Positions 26,444-34,254 of a stretch of 64,000 nt of DNA are shown here, one piece after another. Position 1 is the first letter of the stretch, and each line of letters opens with the position of its first letter. The translations under genes and the position numbers were made by a program. The DNA is taken from the NCBI GenBank assembly GCA_002477945.1, contig DLLF01000002.1, forward strand, positions 264,357 through 328,356, read 5' to 3'. The DNA comes from Bacteroidales bacterium UBA7569 (GTDB lineage: Bacteria; Bacteroidota; Bacteroidia; Bacteroidales; Paludibacteraceae). The notes beneath the pieces are model-generated. The model saw only the letters and a list, made by a program, of their open reading frames with translations. It was not told where the DNA came from and ran no database searches.

Positions 26444-27172
26444 ATGGATATAAAGAAGCACATTCCCAACACGATAACTTGTTGCAATCTGCTATGCGGC
26501 AGTGCAGCCGTAGTGTTTGCCACACAACACCAGTTTGTATATGCCTTTTTTCTGCTGATCGCAGGGGCTGTTTTTGACTTGTTTGACGGCATGAGCGCCC
26601 GACTGCTGAAAGTATCAAGCCCCTTGGGTTTGCAATTGGACTCGCTTGCAGACGACATCACGTTCGGCTTGGCACCAGCCATGATGGTATATTGCTATCT
26701 TCAACCCGCTATGGGAGCGTGGGGACTTCCTGTATTGGTGATGGCCGCTTTCTCGGCACTGCGCCTTGCAAAGTTCAACATTGACGACAGACAACGCAGC
26801 GGATTTATCGGCTTGGCCACACCCGCCAATGCTATTTTCTGGGGGTCGGTGTGCTGTATTCCCGAACTACTCACAGCGACAGGCGACCCTAAAGCAGCAG
26901 GAATCATACTGATGGTTGCATGCGCATTGAGTTGCTATCTGCTTCTGGCAGAGATACCATTCTTCTCTTTCAAGTTTCACAGTTTGGCATGGAAAGCGAA
27001 CAAGACGGCTTACATTTTTCTAATTGCCGCAGCCATTATGCTATTATGCAGCATGGTGTGGGCGTATGTACTCGGCAAGCCTCATCTTGTGTTTGCGGGC
27101 AGTGCCACAAGCATTGTATGGTACGTTGCACTAAACATCATCTTGCACCTTTCACAGAAAAAACACCTATAG
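26444..27172 (+). CDS. pssA: CDP-diacylglycerol-serine O-phosphatidyltransferase
   Basis: 242 aa membrane enzyme of phosphatidylserine synthesis, the first step towards phosphatidylethanolamine. The CDP-alcohol phosphatidyltransferase signature DG-x2-AR-x8-G-x3-D-x3-D is perfect (FDGMSAR near residue 46, then G, D and D). About seven hydrophobic helices follow. It sits 27 bp after the MFS gene and 9 bp before the endonuclease gene, so it is probably in the same transcript. Confidence 0.92.
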   Translation: MDIKKHIPNTITCCNLLCGSAAVVFATQHQFVYAFFLLIAGAVFDLFDGMSARLLKVSSPLGLQLDSLADDITFGLAPAMMVYCYLQPAMGAWGLPVLVMAAFSALRLAKFNIDDRQRSGFIGLATPANAIFWGSVCCIPELLTATGDPKAAGIILMVACALSCYLLLAEIPFFSFKFHSLAWKANKTAYIFLIAAAIMLLCSMVWAYVLGKPHLVFAGSATSIVWYVALNIILHLSQKKHL

Positions 27173-27181
27173 ACTACGACT

Positions 27182-28939
27182 ATGCAAGCGACAGGGCTAA
27201 TAAAGAAAATTACCGTATATATAGTTGTCTGGGTATTCATCTTACCTGCACAGGCAGCAGGTATTCCCGAGGGGTACTACGATTCAGCAAACGGGAAAGC
27301 CGACTCCCTGCTGAAAGCAAGTCTGCATGAAATATGCCGCGGCGGCAAACGGGTGTCTTACGGAACACAGGGGTACACCTATATAGACAACATCTACTAT
27401 CCCGGTTCCTGGAACTATTTTCCCTTGACGGACAAGCGGGCGGACGGGACGATATGGGATATGTATTCGAACACGAAGCGCTACTACCCTTATGACGGCG
27501 GTTCGGCAGGCGGCATACAGATAGAACATTGCATTCCGAAATCGTGGTGGGGTTGGACCAAGAGCGACACCGCCTCTTCAAAACGCGCTTACCAGGATTT
27601 GTTTATCCTCAATCCCGCAGACGCCCAGGCCAACGGACAGAAGAGCAATTACCCGCCCGGGCATGTACAGAAAGGAGACAAGTTTGACAACGGGTCGTTC
27701 CGTATGGACAAGGCTGCATCGTCACTCTATGGATGGATGTGCTTCGAGCCAGCGGAGGAATACAGAGGGGATTTTGCCCGAACATACTTCTATGCCGTGA
27801 CAGCCTATCAAGATTTACCATGGGGTGCAGGCAATACCGATTATGAGCGTTACGTATCAGGAGACCGTTATCCTGTCTTTCGCGACGAATTGAGAGAAGT
27901 GCTGCTTGACTGGCACAGAGCGGATCCTGTCAGCCGGAAAGAGATAGAGCGCGCCAACGCCATATACGATGTGCAAGGAAACCGCAACCCGTACATTGAC
28001 TATCCCGAATTAGTGGAATATATATGGGGCGAGAAACGCGGCAAAAGCGTACGGCTGAACCAGTTGGAATGTACCTTTTCGGATACCTATACGCCACAAG
28101 AAGATTACACGAACTTTGCCGCCTATACTCCGACAGACAGAACGGAGCAAGGATTTACGGCTCGTTGGCTGGACTTTCACACAACGTACACTTTGGACGT
28201 ATATACCAAACACGTAACGGGAAAGAATGACACGCTCATCAACATGCCGTCAGTGACCACAAAACGCATAGATACCACGCTGACGGTGGGGCAGATTGGC
28301 AGACTGAACACCGCAGGCACGACGGGTGTTGTATTGGGTTCGGGTAACACGGACGGAGGTATTGTGCTTCGTCTGTCAGACTTAAGGGTCAATGCCGTTC
28401 TGCGTTTCAGAGCCAACATATATCAGACGGCATCAAGCGGGGAAATACGGATTTTCTTTGACAATCACCAAGCGGCAGACAGCACGATTGTATTACCCAC
28501 ATCAAGGGACGAGCAATTCTACCATATCACGGTTCCTGCCGGTACGGATTCGATACGATTGGTTTCTTACGGAGGAAAAACGAGCAAACGGGCCTGCCTG
28601 CACGAACTATATCTGATACAAGGCGACCTACGCGAAGAAAACATATCCGTCAGCGGCTATCCAGTTCTCTTAGACAATGCCAGCACAAGATATGGTATAT
28701 GTGAATACTATGTAGCATTGCCCAAGGAACTGAAAGGAGAAAGCGTATTTTACAGAGTGAGCGACGATACAGGGAGAGTGTCGAACGAAGTGGAGGTGAC
28801 AGGCGAACCATTGCCGGAGAGCAATCCGTCCATAACCACCCGACAAAAAGAAAAGACGGAGAAAGTGATCAGGGAGGGACAAGTGTATATCCAGCACAGG
28901 ACAGGCGAGTATACAATACTCGGGCAAAAGAAACGGTGA
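27182..28939 (+). CDS. Secreted endonuclease I (EndA/NucM-like) with T9SS-like end
   Basis: 585 aa. A signal peptide (about residues 1-28) precedes an endonuclease I domain: GYTYIDNIYYPGSW, QIEHCIPKSWWGW (His-metal motif near residue 118), AYQDLFILNPADAQANGQKSNYPPG, and RNPYIDYPELVEYIWG near 265-280, which closes the domain. After it come beta-rich modules. The C-terminus EKVIREGQVYIQHRTGEYTILGQKKR resembles the short form of Bacteroidota sorting tails. It would degrade extracellular DNA or RNA for nutrients or biofilm turnover. It is the last gene of the NAGPA unit. Confidence 0.87.
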   Translation: MQATGLIKKITVYIVVWVFILPAQAAGIPEGYYDSANGKADSLLKASLHEICRGGKRVSYGTQGYTYIDNIYYPGSWNYFPLTDKRADGTIWDMYSNTKRYYPYDGGSAGGIQIEHCIPKSWWGWTKSDTASSKRAYQDLFILNPADAQANGQKSNYPPGHVQKGDKFDNGSFRMDKAASSLYGWMCFEPAEEYRGDFARTYFYAVTAYQDLPWGAGNTDYERYVSGDRYPVFRDELREVLLDWHRADPVSRKEIERANAIYDVQGNRNPYIDYPELVEYIWGEKRGKSVRLNQLECTFSDTYTPQEDYTNFAAYTPTDRTEQGFTARWLDFHTTYTLDVYTKHVTGKNDTLINMPSVTTKRIDTTLTVGQIGRLNTAGTTGVVLGSGNTDGGIVLRLSDLRVNAVLRFRANIYQTASSGEIRIFFDNHQAADSTIVLPTSRDEQFYHITVPAGTDSIRLVSYGGKTSKRACLHELYLIQGDLREENISVSGYPVLLDNASTRYGICEYYVALPKELKGESVFYRVSDDTGRVSNEVEVTGEPLPESNPSITTRQKEKTEKVIREGQVYIQHRTGEYTILGQKKR

Positions 28940-29098
28940 GAAACCCCTCTGCTTTTCTTTAGGCGTATGGAATCCTCCACTCTGTTGATACATGATTTCC
29001 AAGCCAGCCATTGCATCTTCAAAAGTTCAAGAGCAGATTGACAATGTTAGTCCTATGAGTCCCATCAGTTTGTTCATGACCTCTTGTTGAGGAGTCAA

Positions 29099-29201
29099 GA
29101 TATTTACGATTTGACAATTTACGATGTACAATTTTATGTTCTCGCCCTTTTATTGATGTTTCGTTGAGGTCGGCTTGAGGTCTCGATGAGGGGTCGTAGA
29201 G
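29099..29201. repeat. Copy d of dispersed intergenic repeat (inverted)
   Basis: On the minus strand it reads CGACCCCTCATCGAGACCTC then AAGCCGACCTCAAC (29163-29201), and after an AT-rich spacer TCAAATCGTAAATATCTTGA (29099-29118), the same end as copy e (TCCAATCGTAAATATCTTGA). Outside it, GATTTCCAAGCC occurs at about 28993 and 29267, and GCGTATG(G/C)AATC at about 28963 and 29211, so the whole 28940-29400 gap appears built of repeats. I see no gene. Confidence 0.65.
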
Positions 29202-29397
29202 TCCGTTTCAAGCGTATGCAATCACAGACAAGCCAAACATAAGTCTGCAGAAAAGACACAACGATTTCCAAGCCTTTTGCAGCGGAACAGCGAGGCTGAC
29301 CATCGGACATGGTTTGTCTTTTCTCCAACAGGAAACAAGGTACTTATTTTTCCACACATTGCGCCAATTATTGCACCCGCCCGAACAGGTTAAGAAG

Positions 29398-29405
29398 TAT
29401 CTTTG
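29398..29405 (+). promoter_or_regulatory. -7 element for the IgGFc-OmpA-IgGFc cassette
   Basis: TATCTTTG lies 39 bp before the ATG at 29444. The nearest upstream TTG (29371-29373) gives a 24-bp spacer, longer than usual, so the -33 element is uncertain. Confidence 0.5.
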
Positions 29406-29443
29406 CAACGTATAAATATGCATTGTAAAACCCTATAAATATC

Positions 29444-32101
29444 ATGAAAAAGAAGATATTTTACCAATTGTTTTTCAGCATTTTACTATGCTTTGGAACC
29501 ATCTCAAACGCAAACGCCCAAACTGCGGATGGTCAGTCGACCGAAGGCAAGGATTTTTGGGTTACTTTTCTGCAGGCAGACCAGGATTCAAACAACACAT
29601 TGACGCTTTCTTTATCGATTTCTTCGAGAGAGGATTGTGACGTTGTCATCGAGAATCCCTATACGGGTTATACTGAAAGTATTCATGTTACCGCCGGTGC
29701 GCTAAGCCAAGTGGATATCTATGCGAACGGGAATGTCATGGCAAGCAACGCCCGCCAGGAGATGACCCGAACGGGAAAAATTTGTTATGCCGTTTATTCA
29801 GAGAAAGCAGATACCTGCGCGCTGCACGTAACATCAACAGCGGATATTTCCCTTTTTGCGACGAACTACAAGAAAGCGACTTTTGATGCGACGAATGTGA
29901 TACCGACCACTTCGTTGCAAGACAGTTACATGGTGCAGACCTACACGCCTTCGGATCATGACGGAGCATCGGCAACCCAGGGTTCGCACTTTGCCATCAT
30001 TGCAACAGAAGACGGGACTGAAGTGGAATACTGCCCGACCGTACTGACAGAGGGAGCGCGTCAGTTTGAGAAAGAGTATGCCAATTGGGGCGACGGACTG
30101 TTTGATGTGAAGCCCGAATATGAAGCATACCGGAATTATCATTTAGGGGACACATTGGTTACTCCCGCACTACGGAAGGGTGAAGTATTTTACGTCTGGA
30201 CGGGCAAAGCCGACGGCGAGAGCGGAGACTTGAGCGGAACTTACGTGAAAGCAAGGAACGGCAAGAAGATAGCCGTTTTTCAAGGTTGTCCTCACACCAA
30301 CATACCTTATCAGAAAAAACAGCGTGACCACATTTTCTCCCAAGCCATGCCGACGCAGTACTGGGGAAACACATTCGCTATCACCGCTTCCAAGAACAGG
30401 AAGCGTGACATTCTGCGCGTGATGGCTCTCTATGACGGGACTGAGGTACGTATCAACGGGAACTTGGTACACACATTTGATTTCAGCACGGACAAGAAGC
30501 AGTATTGGGAGTTCGAGATCGGAGAGAGTTACGGTTCGCTTGCCAAGCCGTTGGTAGAAGACAAGAGTTGCATGCTTGAGACTTCCTGCCCTTGTGCCGT
30601 ACATTTGTTTATGGTATCACAACAATATGACGGAGACAAAAACAACAACGGAGATCCCGCCATGCTGTGGATCAATCCGATAGAACAACAGATAGACCAA
30701 GTGACCTTTGCCACGTACGTGAGTGCGAACGGCACGACCAATCACTATACCAACATTGTGACGGATGCGCCGGAAAAAATGACGTTGGACGGGGTGTCCA
30801 TTGCCGGTGATTTTCAGCCTGTGACAGGTTCGAGTACGTATTATTTCGCCCAGAAGGAATTGGGGACAACGGCTCAGACGCACACATTGCGCAGCGAAGG
30901 GAGTAACTTCATCGCCCATGTGTACGGGTTTACGAAAAACGAGTCTTATGGTTATTCTGCCGGCGGTGCGACCAAACCTCTGAAATCAACCATTACCATC
31001 AACGGTCAGGAGTTTACAGCAGACAGTGAGCAGAATACATTGTGCGGACAAGACACGATAAAGTTCGGTTGCAACCTGAACTATAATTTCGAGAAAATAG
31101 TTTGGGGCTTCGGAGACGGGAGCGATGTCTATATTGACGACTCCGGCAGCGACAGTTCCGCCATAAAACATTACTATGCCAATGACGGTATTTATCACGC
31201 TTATGCTCTTGTGTACAGGCAATCTTCGAACCTGTGTGCAGGACAGTCGGTAATGGACAGCATCCCCATCAAAGTGAATATAGGACGTCTGACTTTCAGT
31301 ATTACTTCGGTGGATATCCCCTGCAAAGTGGAGGGAGAACCTTTTATGGGAAAGATCTACTATAACAATGAATCAGGCATTGTATTATCCAATGATCAAC
31401 TGACTTATACTCAGGCGGCACAACAAGCAGGCTTCAAGAACAGCGAGTTGGTTATCACACCGGAATACTTCGGGATCTCCATACCCGACGGTGCCGAGCA
31501 AGGGACGGAATACGGTATTCGGCTACAGATAGAATCGGAATGCGGGGATGTGGATACGACATTGCTATTTATGCTCAGTTATGACAATGACGTACTGTCG
31601 CAACGATTTGATAATGTGTTAGGCTTGCTGGCAGCACCTTTCGCCGATGAGGATTTGAGTGACTACCAATGGTACAGAGCCAGCGACAGTACCGCCGTAG
31701 CGGGACAAACCAGTGCAACTCTGAACATGTATGATTTGGGGTACGATAATTACAAAGACGAGTCGTATTATCTGTGCTTTACGATCAACAAAGGGACTGA
31801 TGGAGAGGTGAAGACTTGTACGTGTGCCAAACGTTTTTCGGAGAACCATGACGAGTATCAGTTCAAGCCGGATTCCACGATTGTATTGTCGGGAACAACG
31901 GCCCAAGCGGGAAGCGATATATTCGTGAATGCGAAAGGTATAGCCACTGTGATGTGGATCAATACAAGCGGAAAGATTATTCAGCAAAAAGCGATTCCTG
32001 CAGACGGGAGTACGGTGAGCGTTCCCGAGCAGAAGGGGTTCTATATTCTGCGTGTGGTGACAGGCGATGAAGAACGTAATTTCAAGTTTATGGTTCAATA
32101 A
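29444..32101 (+). CDS. Large surface protein, IgGFc-binding-like N-terminal domain, PKD, T9SS-like end
   Basis: 885 aa. A signal peptide ends SNANAQ (about residue 26). STEGKDFWVTFLQ...LFATNYKKATFDATNVIPTTSLQDSYMVQTYTPSD...FAIIATEDGTEVEYCPT matches the IgGFc-binding N-terminal domain, extending to about residue 510 (SNFIAHVYGFTKNESYGYSAGG). A PKD-like module follows (NFEKIVWGFGDGSD...KHYYANDGIYHAYALV, about 545-600). The last 75 residues, ending GFYILRVVTGDEERNFKFMVQ, look like a T9SS sorting domain. It is paralogous to the gene at 34255. The domain name comes from human FCGBP homology and does not prove antibody binding. Its stop overlaps a possible ATG of the next frame. Confidence 0.8.
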   Translation: MKKKIFYQLFFSILLCFGTISNANAQTADGQSTEGKDFWVTFLQADQDSNNTLTLSLSISSREDCDVVIENPYTGYTESIHVTAGALSQVDIYANGNVMASNARQEMTRTGKICYAVYSEKADTCALHVTSTADISLFATNYKKATFDATNVIPTTSLQDSYMVQTYTPSDHDGASATQGSHFAIIATEDGTEVEYCPTVLTEGARQFEKEYANWGDGLFDVKPEYEAYRNYHLGDTLVTPALRKGEVFYVWTGKADGESGDLSGTYVKARNGKKIAVFQGCPHTNIPYQKKQRDHIFSQAMPTQYWGNTFAITASKNRKRDILRVMALYDGTEVRINGNLVHTFDFSTDKKQYWEFEIGESYGSLAKPLVEDKSCMLETSCPCAVHLFMVSQQYDGDKNNNGDPAMLWINPIEQQIDQVTFATYVSANGTTNHYTNIVTDAPEKMTLDGVSIAGDFQPVTGSSTYYFAQKELGTTAQTHTLRSEGSNFIAHVYGFTKNESYGYSAGGATKPLKSTITINGQEFTADSEQNTLCGQDTIKFGCNLNYNFEKIVWGFGDGSDVYIDDSGSDSSAIKHYYANDGIYHAYALVYRQSSNLCAGQSVMDSIPIKVNIGRLTFSITSVDIPCKVEGEPFMGKIYYNNESGIVLSNDQLTYTQAAQQAGFKNSELVITPEYFGISIPDGAEQGTEYGIRLQIESECGDVDTTLLFMLSYDNDVLSQRFDNVLGLLAAPFADEDLSDYQWYRASDSTAVAGQTSATLNMYDLGYDNYKDESYYLCFTINKGTDGEVKTCTCAKRFSENHDEYQFKPDSTIVLSGTTAQAGSDIFVNAKGIATVMWINTSGKIIQQKAIPADGSTVSVPEQKGFYILRVVTGDEERNFKFMVQ

Positions 32102-32121
32102 TGGCAGGAGGATTTACGACA

Positions 32122-34233
32122 ATGAAAACATTACTATACAGACTATTCGTTCTTGCCATCTTATTGAGTCCGGTTTACACATCGGATCATTCTGCTATGT
32201 GCGCAGAAGCCGCTACACCTCAGACAGCCGCGCAAAAGCAAAAGGCAGCGGCACAGGCAAAGAAGAAAAAAGAGGCAGACAAGAAAAGGGCTCAGAAGAA
32301 AAAAGAGCAGGTCAAAAAACAAAAGGCGCAGCAAAAAGCCGCTGCCGAGAAGCAGGAGGCTCGTGCAAAGCAACAAGAAAAGGCAGCAAAAGCACAAGCC
32401 CAAAAGCAGGCTCAGAAACAGGAAGAAGAGGAGGAACTCAAACAAGCGTGGCTCCGTCAGCAGGCGGAACTCAATTCCTCCACACCGAAGAAAGAGGTTG
32501 TCAGTTTGATAAACATCGGGGCTAAATTTGGCTACGCAGGCATAATGGACAAGATGACAAACAATTATGCCAACATAAGCCGCCCGAACGAATTGGACAA
32601 TGACTATGCTTACCATTCTCTGAAAGGAGGTCCAGGGGCAGGTTTGTCGCTCACATACGAATTGCAGTACGGTGCATTCCGTTTTGAGACAGGATTTGAT
32701 TTCACTTATCTGAATTCGACTTCCGCCTACGAGTTCAGCCTGATGCGCAGACTGGAACAGCCTTACGGAGGAAACTATTTCTACATCACAGATGACTTGC
32801 GAGAAACAAGAAACGCGGGTTATGTGGGTCTGCCTATTATGTTCGGAGCACAATTCTCACGTTATTATTTCATGGCGGGAGCGAAAGTGGGCTATGGGCT
32901 GTTTGGCAACTACAAGCAGCGGGGACGATATGATATTGTGGTGAAAGATGATGCATTGAGGGATCCTTACGGATTGGGGATACATGATGTCCCTACCCTT
33001 GCCAAAGACCAACGCAAGTTATCACTGCAGCAACCAAGTGTGAGTCTGTGTGCTGAAGTGGGTATTGATTTGGACGAGTGGCTTCAGGCACAGCCCGACA
33101 AGAAAAACAAGAAACGCACGAAGCCAGGGGAGAGATTGCCTTTCGGCAGAGAACATTTGCACTATAAGTTAGGCATTTTTGCTGAATATGGTATTCTGAA
33201 CACCAACAAACCAACAGGTGCATTGCCCCTATCGTTTAATGCTGACGATCCTTATCCTCAGCAAACAAACAGCATGCTTTCCATTGCAGATACCCGTGTA
33301 AACAATCTATTTGTAGGAGTGAAGTTCGCTATTCAGTTTGAGATTCCAGGCAAAGTTGCCCGTCCGATACCCGCACCCGCCTCTGCAGCGGAGATAAGCG
33401 TGTTTGACAAAGAAAGCATGACCTCGCTGACAACAGCCATAGTACAGGTTAAGAATACGGGAAACAACCGCACCATAATGAAGCCAAAGACCCTGTCGAA
33501 AGGCGTAATCAGGCAACGGGCAGCCGTAGGAGAGTATGTTGCTATGGCAAAAGCCAAAAATTATTATCCCGAAAGTGTAGCGTTTACAGTAGATTCTCCA
33601 GGGATTGTAGTACCTGTGAAAATTTATATGCAGCGCAGACCTGTGTTCCAAGTGAAAGTAACGGACAAGGAGACAGGGGCAGCCCTTGCAGCTCAGGTGC
33701 AGATAACCAAACGGAACGACAAAGAGACTGCATACAGTATGCAAACAGACTCTGTGAACGGGTTGTCGGAAGTTATGCTTCAAGATTCGTTGCAGTACGC
33801 ATTACATATCGAACAAATTGGGTATGAGGCAGTGGATACACTGATCAGTGATATAGGAGACAAGATGCACATTTCCTTAACTCCCATCAAGAAAGGAGAG
33901 ATTTTCGTGATGAAGAATCTGTTCTTCGCTACGAACAAGACACGTATCCTATCATCGTCGGAAGAGGCTTTGGAAGCGCTCTTTGGCTATTTGGAACGCA
34001 ATCCCGAAATTAGAATTAAAATAATGGGACATACGGATAACGTAGGAAAAGATGAGGCGAACCAACGTCTGTCGGAAGGACGCGCGAATGCCGTTCGTGA
34101 AGACTTGATCAAACGAGGTATTGACGAGACTCGTATTGAGGCAGAAGGATACGGTGAGACACTTCCTGTTGACACCAATGACACAGAAGAAGGACGTCAG
34201 AACAACCGCCGCGTAGAGATAGAGATATTATAA
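32122..34233 (+). CDS. OmpA-family outer-membrane protein with Lys/Ala/Gln-rich coiled coil
   Basis: 703 aa from the ATG at 32122, which has AGGAGG 10 bp before it; an in-frame ATG at 32101 lacks such a site. A signal-like start is followed by an extreme KKK/AQK/EEE low-complexity helix (about residues 35-115). Then comes a beta-barrel-like region (VSLINIGAKFGYAG...GLPIMFGAQFSRYYFMAGAKVGYGLFG, about 125-420), carboxypeptidase-regulatory-like segments, and a C-terminal OmpA peptidoglycan-binding domain (IRIKIMGHTDNVGKDEANQRLSEGRANAV, RRVEIEIL). It should bridge outer membrane and peptidoglycan. Sitting between two IgGFc-binding-like genes, it may anchor or help display them. Confidence 0.82.
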   Translation: MKTLLYRLFVLAILLSPVYTSDHSAMCAEAATPQTAAQKQKAAAQAKKKKEADKKRAQKKKEQVKKQKAQQKAAAEKQEARAKQQEKAAKAQAQKQAQKQEEEEELKQAWLRQQAELNSSTPKKEVVSLINIGAKFGYAGIMDKMTNNYANISRPNELDNDYAYHSLKGGPGAGLSLTYELQYGAFRFETGFDFTYLNSTSAYEFSLMRRLEQPYGGNYFYITDDLRETRNAGYVGLPIMFGAQFSRYYFMAGAKVGYGLFGNYKQRGRYDIVVKDDALRDPYGLGIHDVPTLAKDQRKLSLQQPSVSLCAEVGIDLDEWLQAQPDKKNKKRTKPGERLPFGREHLHYKLGIFAEYGILNTNKPTGALPLSFNADDPYPQQTNSMLSIADTRVNNLFVGVKFAIQFEIPGKVARPIPAPASAAEISVFDKESMTSLTTAIVQVKNTGNNRTIMKPKTLSKGVIRQRAAVGEYVAMAKAKNYYPESVAFTVDSPGIVVPVKIYMQRRPVFQVKVTDKETGAALAAQVQITKRNDKETAYSMQTDSVNGLSEVMLQDSLQYALHIEQIGYEAVDTLISDIGDKMHISLTPIKKGEIFVMKNLFFATNKTRILSSSEEALEALFGYLERNPEIRIKIMGHTDNVGKDEANQRLSEGRANAVREDLIKRGIDETRIEAEGYGETLPVDTNDTEEGRQNNRRVEIEIL

Positions 34234-34254
34234 CCCTAAAAAGGATATTATATT

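Noticed and set aside
32161..32853. 230-codon minus-strand frame rich in Leu/Phe/Cys
   Set aside because: It is antisense to the Lys/Ala/Gln-rich OmpA-family gene, whose frame has signal peptide, domains and ribosome site.
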